In this document: one piece after another, positions 37,303-64,000 of the stretch
How the letters are laid out: each line of letters begins with the position of its first letter
Position numbering within the stretch: position 1 is the first letter of the stretch
NCBI GenBank assembly: GCA_030141605.1
Contig: JAQGDQ010000063.1
Span: forward strand, 248,001-312,000
Source: Tubiluchus corallicola
Lineage: Eukaryota; Priapulida; Priapulimorpha; Priapulimorphida; Tubiluchidae
Length of the DNA stretch: 64,000 bases
Direction of reading: 5' to 3'
Translations under genes and position numbers: made by a program
The notes under the pieces: generated by a model
Databases searched by the model: none
Told to the model about the DNA's origin: nothing
What the model saw: the letters and a program-made list of their open reading frames with translations, nothing else

Positions 37303-37333
<31 letters not shown>
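37281..37333. repeat. (CAA)n microsatellite
   Basis: A 53-base run with some cag units, abutting copy 2 of the segmental duplication. Confidence 0.9.
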
Positions 37334-37432
37334 GCTACGAGTTTAATTACAAATTATATTGAGATAAGAATCATTACAAAAACAGGGGCACCTAAGGACA
37401 TTAAATTGCCTTGAGAAACTAGCGCTAATTTT
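37330..37432. repeat. Segmental duplication, copy 2
   Basis: See copy 1 at 36491; the copies are 840 bases apart. Shared words include gagataagaatcattacaaa and acctaaggacattaaattgc. Confidence 0.85.
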
Positions 37433-37439
37433 TAACTGC

Positions 37440-38620
37440 GTAATCCTGGATCATGAGGTTTATCATCAAAGCTGACTCTCTAAAATAAGACAAGAACTAG
37501 TTTGCAGTGCCATGTTGATTTATATATAGCCAGAATCAACATGTTGGCGAATAAAATTACCCAAGCGAGTATTGAATATGATCACTTATCCATTCACTAC
37601 TCAGTCTTGGCGTTGCTTAACTTCGATTAAGCACACGCACTTGACTACTGACCAACATATTCTATATATTATTATCTCTGATTAGGGGAATCATTAACAG
37701 TAATTTCAAAAATAATATCATTTTAATAAAACATTTTAATCCCAGAGGTATTAAATCAGGTAAGAAGTTTCTTGGAATTCAGTCGAATCTAGGTATGTAG
37801 ATGAATGGGTAAAAGCCGCTTTATGATGAGCCTGAGATTTCGCTATCTTGAATAAAAAATGGCAGCACGTCATCGTCATCATTATCATCGTCGTCATCAA
37901 CATAAAATAGGTCGTCATAATCGCCATCAAGTAAATTTTTTTATTCGTTATTACAATAGTGTACAATTTTATCGCTTGAAAAGTTTAGCTGTTCACATTC
38001 AAGCAATTATGCAATAAATAAAAAAATTAATTCATCAAATTTTATTTCTTCAATGCCTTTTAACAAAATTCGCACCGAGCAAAGCTACATGTACAAAGGA
38101 AAAATTAGAAATACAAGGAAGAAAAAGAAATAAGCGAGAATGCGCATTACACATAATCTCATAACGGCCTTTGATGAGAATCCAGTATGTGAAGAGACAC
38201 CGAAAGAATGCATGACTCGCTCCAATGTAGAGTCACAGGCTGAAGACTTGAGAAAGTTGTAACGCAATGTTTCAATAAAATTTTACATTAATTTACTGTT
38301 GTTGTGTTCATGTGTTATAAAATAAAAAAAGAACGTTTACGCCTTTTTATAAGTCAGAATATTCTCAATTAGAGGTTGTACCTTTTAACCGCGATGACTG
38401 GTTTTAACAAATTTCGAAAAACAAATTAACTTCAAGCTTACTAAGTTGCAGAAACCCAGTTTACTAATATAAGTTGCCTTATCTTACGTAAGACAATGTC
38501 CCTAGCTCCAACTGAGAAATGTTGCGTAAGCATACTGGTAGGGGCGCCAATAGATTCTGATGAGTAAAATAGGAGTAACATTCATGTATAAATTGGAAGG
38601 GCAGCGCATTTATATTTAAT
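37440..38620. other. No supported gene
   Basis: AT-rich; a short cgtcatcat-type run near 37870-37925. No supported coding region. Confidence 0.4.
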
Positions 38621-38624
38621 TAGT

Positions 38625-38725
38625 CTCTCTCTCTTTCTCTCTCTCTCTTCCTATCTCTCTCTCTCTCTCTCCCCTCTCTTTCTCTTTCTCTCAATCTCTT
38701 CCACCCCCCCTCTCTCTCTGTCTGG
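38625..38725. repeat. (CT)n-rich tract, 5' flank of a LINE
   Basis: Interrupted ct runs with ttct and ccc interruptions, ending at gtctggctag just before LINE-derived coding sequence starts. Confidence 0.9.
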
Positions 38726-38730
38726 CTAGA

Positions 38731-39854
38731 TTCAAAAATACAGACTTTCGACGACCTTATACATGATATACTCAAAACAGCCGTTGGCGTTAACTAACAA
38801 TCCGCCTAAAACTGAATTAGAATTAATATGTGGTTTACCCCCAATCGATATACAATTCTCGTCTATTGTCAGCAGATTTTTAATGAAAGCGTTAGATAAA
38901 CCAGAGGATGATGTAGTTAAGTGTGAAATTCAACTTATTGATCAGTTGCGTTATCTGGGCCAATATTTTAATCATGTTTTGGCTAATCACATAACAAAAG
39001 CTAAATTGTTTTGAAAGATTACAAAAGGCATAGAAATTGCCGAAATGATACGTTGACGGTCGGTAATTTGGACAATACAAACCTAAAATATAATAAAAAT
39101 GAACTGGATAAATACATCAAAGTTTTATGGAGTAGAAAAGTGCAACATGTAAACCAGTTGACCGGTAATCCGCGAGTGATAATTCCTGTATTTACAACAC
39201 CATTAGATATACCAGTCAGTAAATATGACAGATTTATAGAAAGTGCGTTAGCTCTTCTACTTGGAAGCGGTTGCAAAACATTTAAATACAGGATAGGTAT
39301 AATTGATTCAGATCTGTGTGTTTGCGGTTTGGGCAGTCAAACCCCAGAACATTTAATTTTTCATTGTCCGTTACCATTTGTTAGACAAGATATAAGCGTG
39401 AATCTCAAGCGCGGCTTAGAAAATAATGGCATTCGGACCATTTACGGAAAGAGAGACACTAATGTAATTAAAATGTATATAGATATTGTAAAAGAACTAA
39501 CCCAAAATGATCTTATCGTAAATTGATTATACATGCATACTGTTTTTATACGAATAACATTAACGTAAGATTATTTATGTATGTAGAAGCTACAACATAT
39601 ACTACTTGTACATACAGTATAACATGTATAAACATTATACGCAAATATTAGACATGTAATTAGAATTAATAAATCGTAATGCAGTATTGTTAACTTGCTT
39701 AGTAAGAAATTGGTAACTGTGACGAATTTAATGTAAAAATTCATTTAATGTACATAATGTAAAGATTTATTTAACATTTTTATACTTATGTGCCCTGCAA
39801 AGAGTGGGCTTATTGTATCATTTTCAATAAAGATTTTTTAATAATAATAATAAT

Positions 39855-39855
<1 letters not shown>
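38731..39855 (+). mobile_element. 3' end of a LINE (ORF2 C-terminus with CCHC motif, 3' UTR, TAA tail)
   Basis: Two open blocks (38742-39014 and 39011-39526) are joined by one frameshift at about 39011. They cover the post-RT region (LICGLPPIDIQFSSIVSRFL), a thumb-like helical part, and a C-terminal CVCGLGSQTPEHLIFHC. The last has the C-x-C-x8-H-x4-C spacing of the LINE C-terminal zinc finger. A 320-base 3' UTR ends in caataaagatttttta and a (TAA)n tail at 39839-39854. The long open frames suggest a rather young copy. The RT itself is absent (5'-truncated). Clade unassigned; an R1-type relative is possible. Confidence 0.82.
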
Positions 39856-41880
<2,025 letters not shown>

Positions 41881-41884
41881 TAAG

Positions 41885-42855
41885 CCCACTAGCAAGCCTA
41901 CGGGCCGATTGTGCACATTAGTAAGTCTGCAAACCATATGAGAACACGAGTAAACTTATAGGCCAAATGAACACATTAGCAAGTTCATAAGCCAAATGAC
42001 CACATTAACAAGCCTACAAGCCAAAGGAACACATTAGCAGGTTTATAAGCCAAAATAACACATTAGTAAGCCTACAGATCAAATTACATTAGCAAGCCTG
42101 CAGGTCAAATGAGTACATTAGCAAGCCTGCAGGTCAAATGAGTACATTAGTAAGCATACGGGTCAAATGACCACAATAGCAAGCCTACTGGTCAAATGAG
42201 TGCATTAGCAAGTCTACAGGTCAAATGAGCACATTAGCAAGCCTACTGGTCAAATGAGTACATTAGCAAGCCTGCAGGTCAAATGAGTACATTAGCAAGC
42301 TACGTGTCAAATGAGCACATTAGCAAGCCTACTGGTCAAATGAGTACATTAGCAAGTCTACAGGTCAAATGAGTACATTAGTAAGCCTACGGGTCAAATG
42401 ACCACATTAGCAAGTCTACAGGTCAAATGAGTACATTAGTAAGCCTACAGGTCAAATGAGCACATTGGCAAGCCTACATGTCAAATGAGCTCATTAGCAA
42501 GGTTACAGGTCAAACAAGCACATTATTAAGCCTACTGGTCAAATGAGTACATTAGTAAGCCTACGGGTCAAATGAGCACATTAGCAAGCCTACAGGTCAA
42601 ACAAGCACATTATTAAGCCTACTGGTCAAATGAGTACATTAGTAAGCCTACGGGTCAAATGAGCACATTAGCAAGCCTACAGGTCAGATGAGTACATTAG
42701 CAAGCCTACTGGTCAAATGAGTACATTAGCAAACCTACAGGTCAAATGAGCACATTAGCAAACCTACAGGTCAAATGAGCACATTAGCAAGGCTTCAGGT
42801 CAAACAAGCACATTATTAAGCCTACGGGTCAAATAAGCACATCGGTAAGCTTATA
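41885..42855. repeat. 29-bp minisatellite, about 33 copies
   Basis: The consensus begins acattagcaagcctacaggt and continues caaatgagc (29 bases). Units are directly adjacent with no spacers. Variants (cacatt or tacatt, agtct or agcct, caaacaagc) are arranged in partly higher-order fashion. The first few units are the most diverged (ggccaaatgaac). No open frame runs through it. Confidence 0.96.
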
Positions 42856-44383
42856 GTGAGTGTTTAAGTTTAGGTAAGTATATTTAGCAAGCTTAGAGGC
42901 AAGTTGAGTACATTTGTTTTTCTTCTTGTAATTAAACGTAATTACTACATGGGTTGCATGTCGCGATGAAAGAACTAGTTAAACGTAATTTTAAGGTCAA
43001 TTAATTTATAAACAGGATGCAGGAATTCAGAAAAGCCGTCTAATATTGTGTCCTGGCATAATCAATTCTCCACAGCAGTTATTATTGAATAATGCTAGCT
43101 TCTGTTCTAACATACGCTTAGTAACAATTTTCGAGAGTTATTACGCAATTTCGATTTGTGCTGGCTAATCACATGCAGCTTGTATGCTGCATAAACTAGG
43201 CCTGCAGTAGTTACTTACATAATTAATCCGTCATTAAGGAACGGCGAACAGCAACGTGATATTAATGAAGTAACGAATTCTTTTACCTGAGTTAGGCAAA
43301 CTCAAAATCTTTAGTCCAAAATTTTTTTCTTTCCGTGTTTCTTTTTTGTGTGTGATAGATAAAACTAATTTCAATCAGCTGCTTGAAAATATCGCTATTA
43401 AACTGGAACGAAGAGCCGATATAAATTTTGTAATAATGCGTTCTTTATGTAGGCGTAGTAAAACAACATCAAACGCGCAACACCGCAGAAAATTATATTC
43501 GACATTATAACAGCATAGTAAAATGACGTGAAATAACATGCGAAATTACCAAGTTTATAAGCTGACTATAAAGCTGTAGCAATAATTATAAGAGAAAGAA
43601 GCAAACCATTAAATTTTGCTTCACAACGCGGCTAGTAAAATGTATGGCAATAACATGGAACGTTATTAAAATGTTATAAAAAACGTTTTCTCGCGGCACA
43701 ATATCGCGTTACGACATGTTTGTATGCAATTTAGAAGTCTGTGTCTGAATTAAAATTACTTTTAAGCTATTTAGATCTTGAGTCGTAATGTTTACTTGTC
43801 CAGTGTGCCCCGCACGTGCACTTCATTTCTTTTTCCAATAAGTTCATTTACACTTACGTTAATTTAAGTGGACTTTAGATGATCATTTTAAGAATGCTGT
43901 TTAGAAAATAACTGCAAGTAATTCAGCAAGAATCCTCTTCACCCGGCTATACTATTGTGATGAAACCTTTTATTCTAGGTCATAGAGTAAGTCTGTATAT
44001 AACAGAGAGTCTTTAGTTCTGATTGACAACGTAGAAAAGTACTCGACACGCCCTAGAAATTCTGAATCCCTTTCCCGCCTTTAATAACGTCGTCTGCTTG
44101 TATCCCCGTTGAAACTACACGTAGATATGACGACTTATCTTTTCCGTAAGTCATTTAAAATGTCATGGCCCCTCGTGCAGTAAAAATGTTGGACGAGAGG
44201 TGCTATTGGAGTCTAGCCAAAAAGATACACGACGGGTACATGTTCTGTTTACATTACAAAATTAATGCGGGTCCTGGATGCAGATTTTCTGAAACTACAT
44301 ACTAGCTACTGTGGCCTTTCTGGCCGTGTAACTGTTTATATTAGATGTGTGTGGGTATGTGCTCTGGGAATAAATAAATGATT

Positions 44384-44402
44384 TATTGTTATTATTATTA
44401 TT

Positions 44403-44438
<36 letters not shown>

Positions 44439-44461
44439 ATTATTATTATTACTATTATTAC
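44384..44461. repeat. (TTA)n (TTG)n (TTA)n microsatellite
   Basis: A 78-base trinucleotide run following a retroposon-like 3' end, similar in composition to the SINE tail at 32766. Confidence 0.93.
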
Positions 44462-45095
44462 ACTGTTGTAAAAACTGTCTAGTTATGTAGTGTGTCGACC
44501 GGCTAAGACCTATAGTTCATTTAAAATAAATTTAGTAATTGTTTATAGTAAACGTTAAATGTTTAAATCGATTAATAACACAAACTGGCTTAGCTTTTAA
44601 GTAAGTACCAAAAGTTTGTGTTTATCATGTTTTACTAGCAAGAGAATTGATTCTTTTGGTCAAACTTTTTCGAATTTACATGAATTTCGAATAATACAGA
44701 CACAGATGCAAGAAGTTACAGAGAAAACGCTGAATTTCACATGCGACAATCATCTGTAGTTGATTGTTGACTGTCAATAATGTCAAGCAAACACTAAAGG
44801 AAAAATCCCTTGGTATTTGGTTGTTTGATTGTCAATGATATCTATAATTATCCCTTGCAAATACGATATCTGTGATTGGTGCCCAGAAATCTGATAACTT
44901 CATCTTGTTGGAATAAGTAGAAGATTAAGGCAGACGTTTTAACGTTGATGCTAGTCAAAATTAGACTTCAGTCATAACTTTTTCATCGACAAATTCATCC
45001 TGGAAATAATAAAAACTCATTTTGCAGCTTACAATGTACAAAATCGAAATAAACGAAAAGAAATCAGCAGCAAGAATGTCAGTTATGACGATCAC

Positions 45096-45106
45096 GATGA
45101 TGGTGA

Positions 45107-45140
<34 letters not shown>

Positions 45141-45200
45141 GATGATGATGATGATGATGCTGATGATAATGATGATGAAGATGATAACGATGATAATGAC
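45096..45200. repeat. (GAT)n with (GGT)n centre
   Basis: Impure gat/gatgat units with an internal ggtggtggtggt block. The Met/Ile frames are artefacts. Confidence 0.93.
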
Positions 45201-46587
45201 GTACATGACGAAGACAAAAACGATAGCAAGGAACACGATGACGATGTAAAGAACAAAGGCGCGCTAATAATAAAGAAATATCCCACGAGGCTAATATTGT
45301 GTAGGTAACATATCAGTAACAGGTGTTATATTACTTTTCACGTTATTGCTATTAGACTATGAGCTAACTTGGAACGTCGCATCGTTCACATCAAACTGCA
45401 CTGTGATAAAGTGGAAATTCATGCAGACTTTGACATAAAATCACTATTGCTGTAATGTACTGATAATTTCGTAAAGAATGTTCGATCATTTGTTAACCCT
45501 TTGCATCAATTATAAAACTGATTAGACCCAATAATCGTGTCATTTAAGTGCTTTACTAATATTTTGCCAGCAACATTAAGTTGTCAGTTTAGTTGAAACT
45601 TGGACGTTTTGAAGTTTTAAATAATAAAAGAAGACCAAGGCAGCGAAAGTAGAAGAAATTCTCTTTGCTGAACAGAAAGGGGTTAAAGCGGATGGATAAA
45701 GTGAGATAATGTGGTCTGTTTTCCCGAGATTGATCTAAGTCATAATTAATTTATAATTAGAAAAACAGAAAATCTTTAAGTGAAGCCATTAGCAATTATA
45801 TCACTACGCTGGAATTTTGAAGAGGCGTTAGGAAAAAAACAAATAGCAGATTCCCTATTAAAAAGCTGTGTAACCTCATGAACGGCAGAGCGAGACAATA
45901 GATGATGGTCTCAATAGATCGATGCAATAGGTGTCCTGGGTTGGATGGTCGAGTGGTCTAGGTTTCCTACAATTCCTTCATGTTTATTTGTTGTTTGTGC
46001 GTTGCGTCCTTACCGGTATTGTTGTGTAAGTCACTAAATAGCCGTTCGTGCTAAATGTTGTCTGTTAAATGACCGACGGTAAACAAAAATCTTGTCTTTA
46101 TGATGGTTTCACAAGTCACTTACTAATTTAATTTCAATTTATTTGCTCAACTTACTAACTAGCTTCAACTAACGGCGTTCATCCAACGGCAAATTCTAAG
46201 TCTTAATAAGCAGTCATTAATTATTTTGAGTCTACATATGAGTTTTTGTGCTGTTTCTTCACGCTGATGTAGAGCAGAGGTGTAAAATCGCTTGTATTGC
46301 TCGCTCGCTGGATCTTGCATCGATCCCGCAGTCAGCGTCCATTTGTGAGGCTACATTACTTAAGAGTAAAGTGTTACGCCACCAAGCTGTGAGACCTCCC
46401 TCGCACTAGAAAAACAGACGAGGAACTCATGCGATTTTGTTACTCCAGAGAAGTTGTCCAATGTCGATTTTTCGCGAATACTTGAAATGGTGGCTTGGCT
46501 TTTTTGAGAAAAAATTGGCGTTGCTCACTTGTACGTGTATTAGCGATTTACAGCCCACTCACTACCGACTTGATTGTTTTAAAACCT

Positions 46588-46890
46588 TTTCTCAAACAGA
46601 ATAATTAGAATATGGAATCAACTCACTGAGTTTGTCCGCGATGGCCCCTTGGGCTCTGCTTAAAGTAGCAAACTTTTTAAAAACCGTTTAAAGGATGTAA
46701 ATCTTAATAATCATTTATTTTTTAATAGGCATGTGTAAGCAGCATTGGCTCTTTGTGCTTTTATCCGTAGTCTCTTAACTGGCCATTTTTATTTGTAAAA
46801 TTTATATCTGTGATGTATATACGTCTTATCCTAGTTTTATATTTTACATATTCTTGTAAATATTTTAATAACTTTTTTAATAAAGATTAC
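46588..46890 (+). pseudogene. LINE ORF2 C-terminal fragment and 3' UTR
   Basis: The frame reads FSNRIIRIWNQLTEFVRDG, then after a stop SSKLFKNRLKDVNLNNH. This is the LINE C-terminal pattern (FxxRxIxxWNxLPxxVVxAxSxxxFKxRL). It ends near aataaagattacgtactaaa (46879). Dead fragment. Confidence 0.78.
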
Positions 46891-47314
46891 GTACTAAACT
46901 TAGTAGCAGACATGTGAAGCCACGTTTGATGCCACTAAACTCATCAATCAAGCCACGTGGTTTCTTTTGTAAATGCTATTTAACAAACTTCAAAAAAACG
47001 AGAGGCTTACGAAGCACGCCATATTGCATGGTACTTCCACGCGTGCTCGTGTGCAGCTGGTGGTGCACCATAGTAAATATAAGCTCATTTCCTTACTATT
47101 GGGTCTGTAGCATCTGAGGAGTGATTTTTCGAACTTGATGTCACCGCAATAAATGTGACAAACAAGTGTAAGCTCGGTTGAATGTCTTGCAAACTTAACT
47201 CAACAGCTTTACACTTGTTTTCTATATATGCGCAAATCTCCTCGAAGAAGGGACAATAATAAAAAAATTAAAATAATTATGAATACCGAAGAAATATAAC
47301 TGTTACCTAACTTA

Positions 47315-47460
47315 CTAGTGTTATGAGGTGTTTTTTATGAGGCAGGCGTAGTGCTATGAAGTGTTTGTTATGAGGCATGCCTAGTGTTCGAAGATGCTTG
47401 TTATGAGGCAGGCCTAGTATTACAACGAGTTTGCAATGAGGTAGGCCGTGTATGAAAACA
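47315..47460. repeat. Minisatellite, about four units of 37-39 bp
   Basis: Units contain tgttatgaggcaggcctagtg followed by ttatgaagtgttt-like sequence; the last unit is diverged (tgcaatgaggtaggccgtg). Confidence 0.85.
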
Positions 47461-47639
47461 TTTAACATTTTTGTTTTCATCGCTAAAAATAATTACTTTT
47501 CACAAAACCTTTCTGCTGACAAAAGCGACCAGAGGGATAAAAAGAAAAGGGGCGGATAAAAAGGGATAAAAAGTAAACCCTTCGGTAATTGAATACAGCT
47601 CCCATCCATCCAAACGTGGTAAAGCTAGCACAATACAGC

Positions 47640-47843
47640 GACAGCTATCTAGTAGTATCTCTCCCTCTCTTCCTCATCTCTAGTTCTCCTTTCTCGCCTC
47701 CTCTTTTTGTCTCTTTCTCTCTCTCGCCCCTCAACCCTCTCTTTCGCTCTCTTTTTCTCCTCTCTCTCCCACGATTTCATTCTTTCTCCTTCCCTCCCTC
47801 TCTTTCCTTCTTCTTTTCTTCCCTCCCTCTTCCCTCCTCTCTC

Positions 47844-47917
<74 letters not shown>

Positions 47918-47918
47918 C
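47640..47918. repeat. CT-rich tract ending in pure (CT)n
   Basis: Pyrimidine-rich ctccct-type sequence grading into ct runs at 47848-47915. Ser/Leu/Pro frames over it are artefacts. Confidence 0.93.
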
Positions 47919-48328
47919 CTCTTTCTTTTTTGGCAATCTTTGTCTTTTTGTCATCTTAGCACAGTCACAGCAACAACAGTGGCAGCAGCGACAACGACGA
48001 TGACGACAACAACAATAACAACACTGCGTATATAGAAAGATAAAACCAAAGCGCAGAATAGAAAGTAAATGACAAATGAGCAAAAACCCGATTACTGTTC
48101 TGCTGATAAGACATAAATGGGGATTAACGAGAGCAAGTCGGATAAGCGTTCTATAAAATGATTTCAGAAATCGTTAATAAGACGGGACAATGAACACTCG
48201 GCTACAATGTTTAATACGGTAATGTGTGCACATTTTAAAAATAAGGTTGTAATATCATAGTAGAAATTCTTACCCAAAATAGCCACAACAACATTAAATA
48301 GATGATCCTTTTATTGTGCACTAGCAGC

Positions 48329-48423
48329 CTCGAGTAAAAATCAACTTGGTTTTTTGGCGTTGTCTTCATTCTGTTGAGGAGGCACCAGGACAATGCGGGG
48401 GGTGTGTGATTTTTACTCGAGTA
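48329..48423. repeat. Short fold-back: 15-bp perfect arms
   Basis: ctcgagtaaaaatca (about 48330-48344) is the exact reverse complement of tgatttttactcgag (about 48407-48421), enclosing about 62 bases that read partly GC-rich (ggaggcaccaggacaatgcg). It could be a tiny MITE. Confidence 0.65.
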
Positions 48424-48505
48424 TATGATAAAGAGATTTTATTTTCAGCGGCTGCTGTAGTTACTCTATTTTTGTTGAATAAGAAGCTTTCGTTTGTCTT
48501 TAGAC

Positions 48506-48743
48506 TTTATGGCGCGTTCAGACTAGAGAACTCTCTCACAAGTTCTTGCGCAAGTTACCTCTGATAGTAAACTTGCAAGTGTGAACGGTTTTGCAAGTTC
48601 TCTCGCAAGTTATTGCAAACTCAGCGAGATTTGCTGATAGTACAACTTGTGCAAGAACTTGCAAGCCGTTCACACTTGCAAGTTTACTCTCAAAGAGAAC
48701 TTGCGCAAGAACTTGTCAGAGAACGTTCTAGTCTGAACGCGCA
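48506..48743. mobile_element. Fold-back MITE just upstream of the Dscam Ig1 exon
   Basis: The left half (ggcgcgttcagactagagaa, caagttcttgcgcaagtt, aaacttgcaagtgtgaacgg) is the reverse complement of the right half with few mismatches over about 110 bases per arm. The perfect 9-base repeat tctttagac flanks it (48497-48505 and 48744-48752) and may be the target-site duplication. It ends 64 bases before the Ig1 exon. No transposase. Confidence 0.8.
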
Positions 48744-48807
48744 TCTTTAGACCTTGATTTAACTTTTTTCGCGTTTGAAACTGAATTTGATTTTTCCATG
48801 TTTATAG

Positions 48808-63872
<15,065 letters not shown>

Positions 63873-64000
63873 GTAATTTAAATTTTACTAAATTGAACCT
63901 TGTGTAAAATTATCAGTTAATCGTTTGTATTCTGTAAAGTGAGTGTAAATGATCTTCTAATTTCAACAACACTAAATTTATGAGTGAGAAACTGATTTTG

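Larger units (their letters stand above)
42860..46580. other. No supported gene; two trinucleotide tracts
   Basis: A SINE or LINE-like 3' end (gggaataaataaatgattta at about 44367) leads into a trinucleotide run at 44384. A leu-tRNA-like A box (ggttggatggtcgagtggtc at about 45941) could be a SINE head. No host exon is recognisable. Confidence 0.4.

Noticed and set aside
38763-39526. A host gene of about 250 residues
   Set aside because: The post-RT motifs and the C-x-C-x8-H-x4-C finger followed by a TAA tail identify it as a LINE end.
41885-42855. CRISPR-like repeat array
   Set aside because: The 29-bp units are directly adjacent with no unique spacers, and the DNA is clearly eukaryotic. It is a minisatellite.
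44164-44304. Small 46-residue frame starting MAPRAVKMLDERCYW
   Set aside because: It has no recognised family, no splice context and no support apart from being open. It precedes a retroposon-like 3' end and is probably part of it.

Overview
This is a window of AT-rich animal nuclear DNA. Genes are split into short exons with GT-AG introns, and almost everything else is transposon debris, microsatellites and minisatellites. The two host genes are conserved across animals. The Dscam exons look protostome-like (for example the Ig5 end with GGLYKCIA and EHSARLNVYG). I therefore infer a protostome invertebrate and would not name a phylum. There is no bacterial-style gene organisation, no CRISPR and no operon.

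Host gene 1 (minus strand, 18968 down to 6521) is a VAP/VAPB-type protein of the endoplasmic reticulum. Six coding exons join in frame into about 268 residues: an MSP domain, a linker, a coiled coil and a C-terminal membrane anchor ending GKFIL. Its introns hold a 5'-truncated LINE with clear 12-bp target-site duplications (7835-10022), the 5' half of a second LINE (about 11187-12755), a 40-bp minisatellite and RT scraps.

Region 19.0-28 kb is a transposon graveyard. It has a hAT-like non-autonomous element with a near-perfect 8-bp duplication carrying a LINE fragment, several more LINE ends on both strands, a long (TAA)n tract and a broken BEL/Pao LTR retrotransposon lacking most of its RT.

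Region 28-48.8 kb is mostly non-coding. It holds long simple repeats, a tRNA-derived SINE, a LINE 3' end lying between two (CT)n tracts, and a roughly 33-copy array of a 29-bp unit.

Host gene 2 (plus strand, 48808 to beyond the window end) is a Dscam-family cell-adhesion gene. Eight exons encode Ig1 to Ig6, and every junction is phase 1 and fits its neighbour. Ig2 and Ig6 are each split over two exons; Ig1, Ig3, Ig4 and Ig5 are single exons. I see no arrays of alternative exons. A possible first coding exon lies 19 kb upstream (29589-29637), and an unassigned, phase-compatible exon-like island with a stop lies in the Ig4-Ig5 intron (61375-61556). Two related fold-back elements sit tightly on either side of the Ig1 exon.

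I did not find a convincing new biological system. The most interesting leads are the possible truncated Dscam isoform, the MITE pair around the Ig1 exon, and the structured repeat families.
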